Part shown: positions 10,833 through 22,735 of the stretch, one piece after another
Numbering within the stretch: the stretch's first letter is position 1
How the letters are laid out: the number at the start of each line of letters is the position of its first letter
Source: Caenorhabditis elegans
Lineage: Eukaryota > Nematoda > Chromadorea > Rhabditida > Rhabditidae
Direction: 5' to 3'
Assembly (NCBI RefSeq): GCF_000002985.6
Contig: NC_003279.8
Coordinates: forward strand, 372,001 to 436,000
DNA: 64,000 nucleotides
Made by a program: the position numbers and the translations under genes
The notes under the pieces: generated by a model
The model's input: only the letters and a program-made list of their open reading frames with translations
The model's database searches: none
What the model was told of the DNA's origin: nothing

Positions 10833-13800
10833 ATGAGTCTTCCCAGATTTCGACTCGTTCAGGGAAAGGCGATCGGCGAGCGATCAACGCCAGGAGTCAG
10901 CACACCAGAGCCGGTAATTGTTTTTTTTTATTTCAAAATTTCTACAACAACAAAAAGAACTAACAATAATTTATTCCTTTGATTCCAGGCCCCTCCGCAA
11001 ATAAAGCAGGAAGTCGACTACCAAGATGCTCATCAAATGGCTCCGGAACCCGTGGAAGCACCCCGTAAATATTTAAAAATTTAAAAAAGTTAGAAAAAAA
11101 ATTTGAATCCCAATTTTCAGAGGCTCAAAACCATCAAATGCAGCCGCCTCGTCAACCTATACAACAGCAGATGCAGCATTTTCAGTCACCATCGCCAATG
11201 GCTCCACAAGGGCCGCCCGGGACTCCACAAAACTCTGCAGCGGCGGCCGCCGCTGCTTCAGATGACAAAAACGTGACAAAATGCGTCCGCTTTCTGAAAA
11301 CTTTAATTAATCTGTCGAATAACGATGATCCAGAAATGCCGGACAAGGCCGCCCGTGTCAAAGAGCTAATTCGAGTGAGGAATTGAGCGAAAAACGCGAT
11401 AAAAACCGGACAAATTCGGATATTTCAGGGCGTAATTTATCTGGAAACGACGGCTGAAGAGTTTACACGAAATCTGCAACAAGTGCTCAAATCTCAGGCT
11501 CAACCGCATCTTTTACCATTCCTTCAGAATACTCTTCCGGCATTGAGGAATGCTGTTCGAAATGGTTCGGTTTTATGTGCAAAAAAATTAAAATCGACAA
11601 AAAAAAAATCATCGAAAAACAGGAAAATTTGAGTTGAAAAGCAGCGAAAAACTTGAATTTAACATAAAAAATTGCAAAAAATCCGTTGAATTACATTTTT
11701 CAAGAAATTGTGTAGAAATTCCATGAAAAAAATTCAAAATTTCCAAATTTTTTGGCTATTTCTAGTCAATTTCTTTAAAATTCCATTTTTGATAGCGAAA
11801 ATTATCAAGTTTCTAACAATTTCAAGCTGTTTTTGGTGATTTTTTCAATTTTTCGGCTTTGAAATTCCATTTTCCGGAGTATATTGTCATAATATATCCG
11901 AGTTCCACAAAATTGAGCAAAAAAAATTAAAAATTTCCCTTTATTTAAAAATATTTTCAGCTGTCAGTAATATATGGATTTTCCGCAATTTTTCTCACAA
12001 TTTTGAGCAAATTCCTGATTTTCAGCCAATTTATAAGGATTTTCACCCATTTTCATAATTTAGGGCTATTTTCAGCTGAAAAATTGTAATTTAAAGTTTT
12101 TAAAATTTTTATAGATTTTCTCAAATTTCAGCTCAAAAATTCGATTTTCAAGCGCATTTCCAGGCAATTTATTAAGATTTTCACCAATTTTTTTAGCTTA
12201 AAATTTAAAATTTCCACATTTTTTGTCTATTTCCAGTAAATTTCTTTAAAATTCTATTTTTGAAAGCAAAAATTATCAAGTTTATCGCACTTTTTCAATT
12301 TTTCCGGAGTATATTTTGGTAATTTATCCGAGTTCCACGAAATTGAGCAAAACAATTATTTAAAAACTTCCCTTTATTTAGAGCTATTTCCGCAAATTTT
12401 CTCGCAATTTTCACGCAATTTTCATAATTCAGGGCTATTTTCAGCTGAAAAATTGCAATTTAAAGTTTTTAAAATGTTTATAGATTTTCTCAACATTCAG
12501 CTCAAAAATTCGATTTTGAGGCGCATTTCCAGGCAATTTATGAGGATTTTTACCTATTTTCTAGATTAAAAATCTTTTTTTTTCCTCAATTTTGGACTAT
12601 TTTCCCTAATTTTCAAATTTCCAGGCACTGCATCAGTTGAAGGCGTAAATCCACCGCCTGGCTACGTTTTCAACAATGGAAGAACCCCAGGACCCCCTCA
12701 GCCACCTCCACCTCAACAACAATCCCAGCAGCAGCCACCACTAGAAATGCGTCAAATTCCGAATCCGAATCAAATACCCCCACAAATGGTTCAAGGGGGT
12801 CCCCATATGGTATCTGTAGGCGCCCGGCCAATGATCAGGCCTATGGGCCCCGGCGGCCCAAGCCCAATGGGCCTACAAGGCCCCGTACGAGGGCCGATGG
12901 GACATCAGATGGTCCAGATGCATCCTCCTCCCCCACCACAGCAGATTCAACAGCAGCACCCGGCTCCCCCTGTAGAAATGGAGGTGGAAGAGAATTTACA
13001 GCCTACCGCGGCGGCCACGGCCACGAGGCAATATCCTGAAGGATCGCTGAAATCGTCGATTCTGAAGCCGGATGAGGTGCTGAATAGGATCACGAAACGA
13101 ATGATGTCATCGTGTTCGGTGGAAGAGGAGGCGCTTGTCGCGATTTCAGATGCTGTTGAGTCGCATTTAAGGGAACTTATTACACTGATGGCCGGAGTTG
13201 CAGAACATCGGGTGGAGAGTTTGAGGTATTGAGGAGAATTGATTTTGCTTCAAAATACGGCAGCGAAAAAAAAATTAAGCAAAAATAAGGAAATTATTGA
13301 AGAAAAATCGTCTTAAAAACAATTTTACATTAAAAAAAAAGATTTTTAAATTTCAAAGGTTCCGAACTATTTATTAAAAAAACATCTAGATTTTGTTTTA
13401 AAATCCAAACAAAAAACATTGCTGAAACGCGGTAATTTTTTTTCAAAAAAATATAAAAATCTGAGAAATATTTTCAAAAATATCTCCAATTTTCCCCTGA
13501 TTCCGAATATCTATTCGAAAAAATTCAAAAAAAAAATTTCCCTTTATATTTCAGCTTGAAATCGCTTTGTGCATGCACACCATGAGATTTTTCAAATGCG
13601 CGCCCAGATAAATTCTCATTGGGGCGCACTTGCTTCGTGTCGATTTACGGGAGCTCTTCATTTTTAAATTTCTTTTAAGCTTTTTTTTTCAGTTTTTCAA
13701 CGAGTTTCCTTGATCTTCGTCGATTTTTTGTCATTTTTTTTCCTGAAATTTTGTTTTGTGTCAATTTGAAAATTTTTTAGGTCAAAACTCCTGTGTTCGT

Positions 13801-16434
13801 CGAGATCTGACGTAAAAATATAAAATTCCGGGAGTTTTGAGATATAAAAAAAATATTTTAAAAATTTCAGAAAAAAAACTGACAAAAAAGCGACAAAATA
13901 AAAGAAACGCGCAAAAAAAAAAAAAAAAAACTTAAAAAAGCACGAATAAATTTTTTTAAAAAATGGAGAGCTGCCGTAAATCGACACGAAGCAAGCATAA
14001 AAAAATGGCTTTTTTCCTAACAATTTTTTGTGAAAAATCCGAATTTTCCATCCTAAACACTACAAAAGATTCCAGAATTCCGGAGAACTACGTGGCAATT
14101 GATGACGTCAAACGGCAACTTCGATTCCTTGAAGATTTGGATCGTCAAGAGGAAGAATTAAGGGAAAGTCGAGAAAAAGAGTCGCTAATTCGAATGAGCA
14201 AGAATAAGAATAGTGGAAAAGAGACGATTGAAAAAGCGAAAGAAATGCAACGACAAGATGCTGAAGCGAAAAGGAATCGAGATGCGAATGCGGCTGCAAT
14301 TGCAGCACTTTCCAGTAATAAAACTGTCAAGAATAAGTTCGTTTTTAGCGTGAAATTTGCAGAAAAATTATTTTTAAAAAATAGATTTAAAAAAAACAAT
14401 TTCCTGACCAAGGGTGTCATTTTTCGATTTTTCGGTTTTCAAAAATTCGAAAAATGAAAGTTTCGTTTTTCGATTAAAAAACTGAAAAACCGACACCTTT
14501 GTTTCTGAGATTTGGATTTAGAAATAAGCAAAAAAAAATTATTCAGAAAAAATTGTTTTACAATGCTGCAAAATCGATGAAAAAATAAAATAAATCAATA
14601 ACTAATTTCTAAAAAATGGAAAAAAATTTCGTTTTTTTCGAATTTGTATTTCACAAAAAAAAATTTTTAGAATAAAAATTTTCAATTAAAAAATTACTAT
14701 TTAAAATCACTGAAAAAAAATGAAAAAAATAGAAAATTCAGAAAAATAGCGAAAAAAAAGTTTTTTTCCAGAAATTTCGTTAAAACGATCAAGATTTTAA
14801 CCCTAAAATTTAGATAAAATCAATTTCTTGTGGTTCTTAATTTAAAAAAAAAAACAGTACTTTCCAGTAATAAAACTTTCAAGAATAAATTCGTTTTTAG
14901 TGCGAAATTCGCAAAAAAAATTACGAAAAAGTGAAAATAGAAGCTGAAAGGAAAAATGTTTAAAAAATAAGAATATTTTCGACATTAATTGGTTTTTATA
15001 TATATTTTTTTGTAGAAGTTTAAAAAAATTACTAAAATCACTGAAAAAATTGAAAAAAATTTTAAAATCTGGAAAAAAAGCAACAAAAAATTAATTTTTC
15101 CAGAAATTTCGTTGAACTATTCGGTATTTTAAGCCTAAAATCAAGATACAATCAATTTGAACAAAATTTGCTTTAAAAATACTAAAAATTCGAAAGAAAT
15201 AGAAAAAAAAAGAAATTTTCGAAATTTGGATTTATTGTTAGAGAAAAGCTGAACACTTACAAAAAATTAATTTTTTACGTTTTGAGAAAAATTTTTGAAA
15301 AAAAAAATCGATTTTTAAATAATTTTTAGAATTTTTTAGAACTATAATTTTTGAATTTCAGTGACTTATAATCACAGAAAAAAATGAACGAAAAACAAAT
15401 GAACATCTTTTCGGCAAAAAAACGTATTTTAAAAAAAAATTTAAATTTCTAGTGACTTTGAAAAAAAAACCACATTTTCCAATAATTTCCAGGAATAAAC
15501 TAAATTTCTTTGGAGAAATTTGAAATTTATTTCACATTTCGAAAAAATTTATATAGAAATAAAAATTTATATGAAAATAAAAAATTTGCAGCTCCTTCCA
15601 GTAATGAAACTGTCATTTGTTGAAAATTAGTTTTTTTTTAATTTAGAAATTCTCTTTTCGAAAAAAAAGGTTTTTTTAAAACTTGATTAAAAATTAATTC
15701 ATTTTTTTCCAAAATTAGGGAAAAAATAATTTCTAAAAAATTAGACAAATACACTTTTTTGTTGAAAAAAACAACATTTTCCAATAATTTTCTTTTTTTT
15801 TAAATTGCTTCCACTAAATTCACTTTTTGAAGAAATTTTTTGAAATTTTTACTGAAAATTGTTGGAAAATTATTAAATGTGCATTTTTTTGCAATTTCCA
15901 GTTGATAAACTAATTTCGGTTCAATTTAAAATAAATTTCGAAAACCAATTTCAAAAAATTCATTTTTTACAATTTGTTTTTGTTGATAAAACGAGCTAGT
16001 TTCTACCAAAATACCGCTTTTTTACATTGAAAATTTAAATTTCAGATGGGAAAACACGGGCGCCGCAACGACAGCACCTCGTCCACGAACAGTACGTGTA
16101 ACAACTCGTGATCTACATCTTTTAGTCAATCAGGATAGCCGATTCACAGGGTAGCGATTTTTTTTGTTTAAAAAATTTTTTTAAAAAACACCGTATTAAA
16201 CATTGATTTTTATTGGAAAAAACTGATTTAAAAATTTTTCAAAAAACTTTCAAACGAATGGTAGTTTTTAATATTTTAATTTTAAAAAATTCCAATAAAA
16301 ATCAATTTTTATACGATTTAAAAAAATTTTGAAAAGTTATCCAATTTTCTCCTAAAAAAACTCATTTTTTTTCCAGAACATTCATCCGTGAAAAGATGTC
16401 ATACGGTGGTCCGGCAGTCGATACAACTATCTGA
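10833..16434 (+). CDS. taf-4: TAF-4, TFIID subunit 4
   Basis: Eight exons give 523 residues: 10833-10913, 10989-11064, 11121-11374, 11429-11564, 12625-13225, 14076-14336, 16046-16150 and 16377-16434 (TGA). A TAFH/NHR1-type domain is at about 107-182 (VTKCVRFLKTLINLSNN through LLPFLQNTLPALRNAV). A proline/glutamine/methionine-rich linker follows. The C-terminal TAF4 histone-fold module starts near residue 323 (ILKPDEVLNRITKRM, then SDAVESHLRELITLM). It continues with the coiled-coil-rich conserved tail (RQLRFLEDLDRQEEE, then KAKEMQRQDAEAKRNRDAN) and ends with VTTRDLHLLVNQD. TAF4 pairs with TAF12 and is a core TFIID scaffold in transcription initiation. It is shorter than human TAF4 (over 1000 aa) because the linker is reduced. 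Intron 6 is long (14337-16045) and contains damaged copies of the exon-6 end. The start follows a TTTTCAG acceptor by 5 bases. Confidence 0.93.
11700..12580. repeat. two-copy tandem duplication in taf-4 intron 4
   Basis: The segment around 11760-12160 (containing AAAATTATCAAGTTT and a GAGTATATT-to-ATCCGAGTTCCAC block) recurs around 12230-12580 with moderate divergence. A pair of CAGCTGAAAAATTG-type blocks with AGATTTTCTCAA also recurs. This accounts for the unusual length of intron 4 (11565-12624). I see no coding signal. Confidence 0.65.
13630..13997. repeat. inverted-repeat element in taf-4 intron 5
   Basis: CTTGCTTCGTGTCGATTTAC at 13630 is matched in reverse complement by GTAAATCGACACGAAGCAAG ending near 13997. 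Extended complementarity follows (GGAGCTCTTCATTTTT versus AAAAATGGAGAGCTGCC). The arms share the TGTCGATTTACGG core with the palindromic family seen at 17.85, 24.2 and 37 kb, so it is probably a related subfamily. Confidence 0.7.
14854..15620 (+). repeat. degraded copies of the taf-4 exon-6 end inside intron 6
   Basis: The real exon-6 end (CACTTTCCAGTAATAAAACTG... to the donor at 14336/14337) is copied at about 14854-14922. Flanking intron (TTCGTTTTTAG-GCGAAATT-GC) is included, about 551 bp downstream. In the copy the donor GT is AT (AATAAATTCG), so it is inactive. A shorter third fragment (CTTCCAGTAATGAAACTGTC) is at 15594-15614. Confidence 0.8.
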
Positions 16435-16794
16435 ACTAAAGAAATCTCATGGAAAAAGGAGCGAAAATTCTGCTTTTCTCGTTTTCTTTTTTTAAATTTA
16501 ATTTTATTTTTCCACAAATTAAAACAATCACTTTTTTCCAGTCAAATAATAATTATTTCTCATTTTTAAACGAAATGCTAGACATAAAAAAAAGCTTCTT
16601 TTTCAGCTTTTCAGCCAAAAATTTCAGATTTTTCAGAAAAAATTCAACAACAAAAAATTGGCAAAGTGCAAAAAAACCAGAATTAGATATTAAAAATACA
16701 GGAAAAATCGAGAAAAATGAGTTACAATTCAGAAAATTAGGCAATTTTTTTTTCAAAATTTCTCAAAAACACTGAAATTTCGGTATTTTTTTCT
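16435..16794. other. shared 3' region of convergent taf-4 and PCMTD-like genes
   Basis: A 360 bp AT-rich spacer separates the two stop codons. A TTTATT near 16500 would read AATAAA for the minus-strand gene, which would put its 3' UTR close to or into the taf-4 3' UTR. No separate gene is visible; the 108-codon plus-strand frame here is AT-rich noise. Confidence 0.5.
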
Positions 16795-19700
16795 CTACTT
16801 GAGCACAACCTCGTGTTGCACCAATCGAACATAGTCTTTGAGCGTCGGTGGAAGTGGAAGCTCATCGATTATTCGCTGATAGACACCGTCGGCACCGGCG
16901 ATTTCCAGATTTCTACGTTGGCGAAGGTGGATGGCGCGCTGGAAAAATTTCTAATTTCGAGCTGAAAACTCTTTTATGAAAGCAAAATTTCATAGTTTCA
17001 ATTCAAAGTTCGAATTCCTCGCAAAATTTCAGTCGGAAAACCGAAAACTAGAAGTTTCTTGCTCGAATTTGAAATTTCGAGGGGTACGGTATCCTCGAAA
17101 GTACGCAAACACCGAATTTTGTTTTTTTGAAGTTTTGGCGCCAAAAATACAATACCCGGGGTCTCGACACGACAAATTTTTAAAATTTTTTTGAGTACTG
17201 TAATTTCAAACAAAAAGTTTTTTTTCGAATAAACTCGAATAATACGATAAAAAACATATTTTAATAAAAACCGTGGCAACGAAAGTTTGAAAGTACAGTA
17301 CTCTCTTCAAAGGCGCACACCTTTTACGCATTTAACTTTCGTGGCGAGACCCCGGGGATACCGTAATTTTTGACTCAAAATTTAAACAATAAATCCGTTA
17401 AAATATTAAAAAATTTTTAGATATTTTTCAAAAAGACTGTCGAAAAATTGTTTTTTTATAATTTTTAGAATATTAACAAACAGTTTAAAAATTCCAACAA
17501 ATTTTGTTTTTCATACCGAAAAGAAGAAAAATGGACAAAATAGTAAGCTATTTTTGTGTGTCAAAGTGTCTTATTTCGGCTTGATCTACGTAGATCTACA
17601 AAAAATGCGGGAGAAGAGACTCAGAGTTCTCAACTGATTTCGCATGGTTAAGAACGTGCTGACGTCACATTATTTTAAGGCGAAAAAATCCCGCCTTTTT
17701 TTGTAGACCAAACCGTAATGGGACAGCTTGGCACCACGTGACACCCCCCGATTCTCACCTGTTCGTGATTTTGGCGAACTGCCATTTCTTTCAAATAATC
17801 GTCTAGCGGGGGACTCGATGCTGAAAAAAAAGTTTGATTCGTTAGAGGAGCACAAAATTCTGAAAATGCGTATTGCACAACATATTTGACGCGCAAAATA
17901 TCTCGCAGCGAAAACTACAGTAATTCTTTTTAAATGACTACTGTAGCGCTTGTGTCGATTTACGGGCATCGATAGAATATTTTTAAAAAAGAAGAAAAAA
18001 GAGGGAATAATACGAAGAAAAAAAGGAAAAAAATAAATTCATTTCAGAAATCGAGTTCGTAAATCGACACAAGCGCTACTGTAGTCATTTAAAGAGATAC
18101 TGTAGTTTTCGCTACGAGATATTTTGCGCGTCAAATATGTTGTGCAATACGCATTTTAAGAATTTCCAGTTTTTTCAAACCTTTAAACTTACATTTTCGC
18201 GGTTTTTTGGCGCTCTCGGATTTCGGGGAACGTATACGTCGGCGACGTGACGTGGTTGAAGCAGGGTCCGTCGAACAACATGGCTCTTCGTCTTCCGATA
18301 CTTGGGATTCTGTTGATGTTGACGGTGATTCCTGAGGTTCCTCTAGAGCATCTGAAAGCTCTTGCTCATCTTCTGATAAATCTCCATTGGGACGTTCAAC
18401 CAGGCCGGTGGTGGAAGGATCATTGATGTTCGGAATCATTACAATCTCCATTCTCGGAGTATTTGGAGTTTCTGGTCGAGCTATCGAGGAAAGTATGCGA
18501 TGATGGCGGGGTCTATCATGATTAATCGTCCATTCGAGCACATATGCTGGTGCTGGAAGGATTGAAAATTGTAAAAACTAAGATTTTTTGGCCAAAAAAA
18601 TAATATTTTCTCAAAAATTTTGAAATTCTCGACAAATATTTTTTACTACTGCCGGTACAGAGAATGTAGATAGTTGAAGAGACACAGACATCCCGGGACC
18701 CAAGGGACGGGGCGCGGGATGTCTGTGTCTCTTCAACTACCTGCACTCTGTGCTGGTAATATACTTTTTCCAAAAAAAAAACCTACATTTCGGAAGTAAA
18801 AATGGAAAATTTCGGAGTCTACACAATTGGAAATTTTAATTTTTAAAAAATTAAAAATTGTTTTAATTCGGAGTTTTAGACGGAAAAAATTATTAAACTC
18901 TAAAATTTTTAAAAATCGAAAAAAAACAAGTCTGAGAGTGAAAAAAATTAATAAATTTTGAACTGAACATTAGATATTTCGATTTTTTTTTGAAAATCAT
19001 AAATGTTTTCTCGCAAAATTCGGATTTTTTTTACCTGCTCGATTTTCAGTAGCCGGAGCTGTATTTCTGAGATTGGCACCATCCAAATGTGCTCGGGGCG
19101 CTGCAAATTTGATATGAAATTTCACTAAAAAATTAGGAACTTATACAAATTTTCTAAAAGAAATACTAATGTTAAGATAATCGAAAGTTTGGAGTGACAG
19201 AAAAAATTGTTTCAGCTTCTAGAAATATTTTAATTTAGAAAAAAACTTCCAGAAAATTAAAATTTTTTTTTAGAACTTTTGAACATTTTTCCTGATTTTT
19301 CTTTTTTTTCCATTTTTTGGAATTGCTGGGAATTTCTCTTTTTTCCTTCATCCCACAGCTTCGCTTCAGCCTAGGCCTAAGCCTGAGCCTGAGCCTATGC
19401 ATAAATCTAAGCCTAAGCCTGAGCCTAACCCTATGCCTAAAACAAAGCCTGGACCTAGGCCCAAGTCTAAGTCTAAGCCCACGCTCAAATTTAAATCGAC
19501 TCAAGTAACTACTTTAAAGTTGGCAGAAATATTTGAATTCAAAAAAATTTTTAACCAAAAAAAAAATAATTTAAAAGAAATTGTTTTTTTTAAATAAAAT
19601 CAACAATTCACCTGTAAAACCTTGCATTTCTCTCCAATTCAACATTTCTTGAAGAACGTCAGTTCTTGTTTCATTCCATCGACGAACATGATCTGCTATA

Positions 19701-22411
19701 GTATTTCGAATATTTTGTTCATTGTTTTCTTGTTCTCTGGGATTATTATTACGACCCAAATATTGATCCATGACGTCATCCAAGTGATTACGGGTTCTTT
19801 GATCTGCTGGGAATATTTATAAGCACTTTTTTAATTTAAAACATATTTTTTAGTGATTTTTTTTCGAACTTTTGAATTTTGAATTAAAAAAAAAAAAATT
19901 AAAAAGTTAAATCCTGAGGGGAGCCAAGAAGTGGGCGTGTTTTAGGACATACTCTTCACTTACGCTTTGGTCTACAAAAAATGCGGAAAACTTTTGCCCA
20001 AAAAATGTGACGTCAGCACGTTTTTAATCATGCAAAATCATTTGAGAGTTCTGCGTCTCTTCTCCCGCATTTCTTGTAGATCTACGTAGATCAAGCCTAA
20101 ATGAGACACTCTGACACCACGTGGAAAATAAAAATCGAACATTTTCAAAAAAATTACTCAATTGATTGTCTGCTGGAGTTAGTTGGTCGATTCTGAAAAA
20201 TATTAAAGTACTAAAAATTTTCCTTAGCAACATAGCGCGTTTGCATCAAGAAAGGCGGGATTTTTCTAAGCCCGCCCTTTAATGGATCATCAATTTCTAG
20301 GAAAAATCGATATTTTACACTAAAAGTGATCCAAGAAAATCAATAAATCGGAAAATTTTCCGATTTTCCGTGCTTTTTTGCGAAGATTTATCGAAAATGA
20401 TTTCCATTAGAGCACGCTTGCAATTTTTTTCACCAATAGCTTTCAAATTTCTTACGGTCTTGGATCAAAAAGTTGTCGACGCCGATTCAACTCTTCGAAT
20501 TGTTCAGCTTGATGCCTTTGAACATGATCCATATACGTATTTCCACCTTTCATCACCATTATTGATCCGCAAATCTGACGATTGACACGTGGATTGTAGG
20601 CGTGTCGGCGAATGTCGCGGCGGAGTGCCTGACGCGCCAAGTAGGTCAACGTGCGGGGACCACTAAAAAATCCGGGTTATTGTGATTTCGTGGTGAGACC
20701 CGAAAATAGTAGAATTTCCTCGTACATCCTGTGCCTAAGCAGGTTTTCAGTTTTTGATGGGTTGTTACCTTCATACACCTACCTGCCTTTGTGACTGCCT
20801 CCCTGCCTGCCTAAATGTGTGTATGCCTACCTACAGTCTGTTTATCTGCCTCAACGCCTTCATACCTACTTGCCTACCTTGCTTACATACCTGCCTACGC
20901 GACTACCTATCGGCCTACCGGTTGGCAAGTAGGAAGGCTAACAGGTAGGTAAGCTGGCAGGCCTGAAATTTGCAATTTTTGCGAAAAACCGAATTACCTT
21001 TCGAAAGGCGTAGGCGTTGAGATCCGTTCCTCCTTCGGAAGCCTGATCATTGGAGAAAATGTCATTCTTCCAGGGACGTCATACACAGTACGATGCTTGG
21101 AAACTCTTCTGTATCGGCAAACCTGAAAACCTTTAAATGTGGAGGAGCCAAGAACTAGACGGAGCCTGTGTAAGGAATATTGTTTCCGGAAACACGGATT
21201 TTCAAATTTTAGGCTCCACCCACTCACCACGCAAAATTTCATTTTTGGCCCAAAAAGTAAATGTGCAGAAATTGTATTTCAAATTGTAGAAAAACCAAGA
21301 AATGGGTGGAGCCTGCCTGCCTGCCGGGCTCCGCCCACTTCTTGCCAAACCATACCCCCTGTATACGTGGCATGACGAGTTGTCCTCCAACATTCAACAT
21401 TCCAAGCATTCGTTTCAACAACTGAGAATCATCGGCAACGAATCCGACAAAAATTCGATCATATCGATTTTGATGAGCTTCAAGAAATTTGACATCGGTG
21501 ATGTCGCACACTTTGAGCTCCGGCCGAGCCCAGCCGACAGAGCTCGCTTCGGGTGTAGTTATCCATTGATCAATGCATGTTTCCGAGTAGGTGACGAGAT
21601 TCTCGTAGAGTTCGATCCCATGATTTATACCAGTTTCACCTTAAAAATAGGGTTGTCAGGCCACGCCCATTTTTAAAAAATGAATTAAAATTTTCTGAGA
21701 AAAAATTTCAAACTTTGGTGGGGCATTAAATTTTTTCACATAAATTTTTTCGGCGGTAAATTCAAATTTTTTAAAAAATTTCTTTTTTTTTTGGCGGGAA
21801 ATGTGCCGCAAATCAGAAAAACTGAAATTTCTACAAAAAAAGTTGGTGGCCGAGTTTTCTCATTTTGTGGTCAGAAAACTCGGCCACCGATTTCTTTTGC
21901 GGCCCTGTGATTACTTAAAAAAATCGGTGGCCGAGGATTTTTATTTTCGCGGCCACAAGTAATGAAGATTGCACAAAATTGATAATAGGGAAAACGCGGC
22001 CACGAAGTCTAACATGTGCCACGTGGCCGTTAAAAAAAAGCCGGTGGCCGAGTTTTATTATTTTTCTAGGCCACGTAACCAGAACTCACCCAATAAAATG
22101 CCAGCAATCGTACTTAAATACCCTGAACCAGTTCCAATATGAAGAAACGAGTGTCCTTTACGCAAATCCAAATAATCGAATAATTTCGCATAAATATCAA
22201 TTGCTCCAACACGAAGTGCTCCCGGATAGAATGGACCGCCCGGTTCTGTGGAGGTCAACGACGGAAGACGTGTAAATTTCCGTTCACTAATCGGAAGAAA
22301 ATCGGATCGATCGACAAGTCGAAAGGCTCGTTCGATGTTTCGACGACGGATTGTGTCGTTTTTTACGAGAAAATCGATAAGATCGTCGTTTTGGCTTTCA
22401 CTATTGCCCAT
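16795..22411 (-). CDS. PCMTD1/2-like protein (isoaspartyl methyltransferase fold plus SOCS-box-like tail)
   Basis: Ten exons, all in phase, give 599 residues: 22411-22090, 21639-21356, 21122-20998, 20662-20456, 20192-20158, 19806-19612, 19100-19035, 18552-18193, 17820-17759 and 16938-16795. The N-terminus MGNSESQNDDLIDFL matches the N-myristoylation pattern and start of human PCMTD1/2. A SAM-binding motif HIGTGSGYLSTI follows (about 92-103), then GINHGIELYENL, YDRIFVGF and NVGGQLVMP, the standard order for the protein-L-isoaspartate O-methyltransferase fold. The C-terminal half is long, charged and S/E-rich with nuclear-signal-like RSPKSESAKKPRKC. The final ELPLPPTLKDYVRLVQHE resembles the SOCS/BC-box tail by which PCMTD proteins join Elongin-Cullin ligases. 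Function by family: a substrate adaptor recognising damaged (isoAsp) proteins, with methyltransferase activity doubtful. The middle region (about 330-550) is a worm-specific expansion of unknown role. Introns hold at least five repeat elements. Confidence 0.9.
17555..17744. repeat. palindromic repeat family B (TGACGTCA/ATGCGGGA type), copy 1
   Basis: Arms contain TCTACAAAAAATGCGGGA and, inverted, a TCCCGC...TTTTTGTAGA block. They enclose GACTCAGAGTTCTCA and AACGTGCTGACGTCAC. The same element lies at 19970-20123 (opposite orientation) and about 55270-55425. This copy sits in the last intron of the PCMTD-like gene. Three copies in the window support an interspersed family. Confidence 0.75.
17851..18170. 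repeat. palindromic repeat family A, copy 1
   Basis: The left arm is AAAATGCGTATTGCACAACA, then TTTGACGCGCAAAATATCTC, then GCGAAAACTACAGTAATTCT, then CTTGTGTCGATTTACGGGC. It is mirrored by its reverse complement after a short AT-rich core. The element fills the intron between exons 8 and 9 of the PCMTD-like gene. Further copies are at 24168-24512, 25477-25690, 32262-32600, 36938-37412, 39598-39920 and 41868-42158. Confidence 0.9.
18647..18763. repeat. strong intronic hairpin
   Basis: TAGTTGAAGAGACACAGACA followed by TCCCG (18670-18694) is perfectly mirrored at about 18715-18739. Weaker pairing extends both arms to about 45 bp, around a GC-rich loop of about 20 bp. It lies in the intron between exons 7 and 8 of the PCMTD-like gene, so a long stem would form in the pre-mRNA. 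Confidence 0.85.
19367..19481. repeat. degenerate interstitial telomere-like repeat
   Basis: Repeated six-base units of the GCCTAA type (the C. elegans telomere unit is TTAGGC) alternate with variants GCCTGA, GCCTAT, TCTAAG and CCCAAG over about 115 bp. It lies in an intron of the PCMTD-like gene. Similar tracts lie at 23729-23760, 37689-37744 and 56767-56860. Confidence 0.85.
19970..20123. repeat. palindromic repeat family B, copy 2
   Basis: This holds the same sequence set as 17555-17744 in the opposite orientation (GTGACGTCAGCACGTTTTTA, then TCTCCCGCATTTCTTGTAGA, then CTACGTAGATCAAGCC). It is intronic in the PCMTD-like gene. Confidence 0.75.
20765..20965. repeat. CCTACCTGCC-rich low-complexity tract
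   Basis: Interspersed CCTACCTGCC, GCCTGCCTA and similar units resemble the SDR-intron array at 5570-6430. The tract ends in reverse-oriented AGGTAGGTAAGCTGGCAGGC, giving partial inverted symmetry. It is intronic (between exons 3 and 4 of the PCMTD-like gene). Confidence 0.7.
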
Positions 22412-22557
22412 TTCTGGAAAATCGATTTTTTAAAATTTTAGATTTATTTATTGATTTTAAATAAATAATTAGAGAGCAGTCATGTGTTTTTCCTTGTATA
22501 TTTACGAGAGAAATCTCAAAAAATTATTCAAATAGGAAATTTTACGCCAACAATAAA

Positions 22558-22735
22558 ATGTAGAGTGGTGTGCGCCTTTAAAAAGTACTGTAATTTCAAA
22601 CTTTTTGGCGCAAAATTTTAGAGTAGTTTTCTTTAAATTAAAAATTCAAAAAAAAAACAAATCAAGATAAATACAAAAGTTTGAAATTACAGTACTCTTT
22701 AAAGGATCACACCATTTTGCATTTAAAAAAATTTG
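22558..22735. repeat. short inverted repeat with TGCGCCTTTAAA ... GTACTGTAATTTCAAACTTT arms
   Basis: GTGTGCGCCTTTAAAAAGTA then CTGTAATTTCAAACTTTT is mirrored by AAAAGTTTGAAATTACAGTA then CTCTTTAAAGGATCACACC. A related half-element lies at 17285-17330. This motif recurs as singletons elsewhere (25420, 26546, 40386). Confidence 0.7.

Noticed and set aside
19235..19597. Arg/Leu- and Ser/Leu-repeat open frames
   Set aside because: These are translations of the telomere-like GCCTAA repeat and are not genes.
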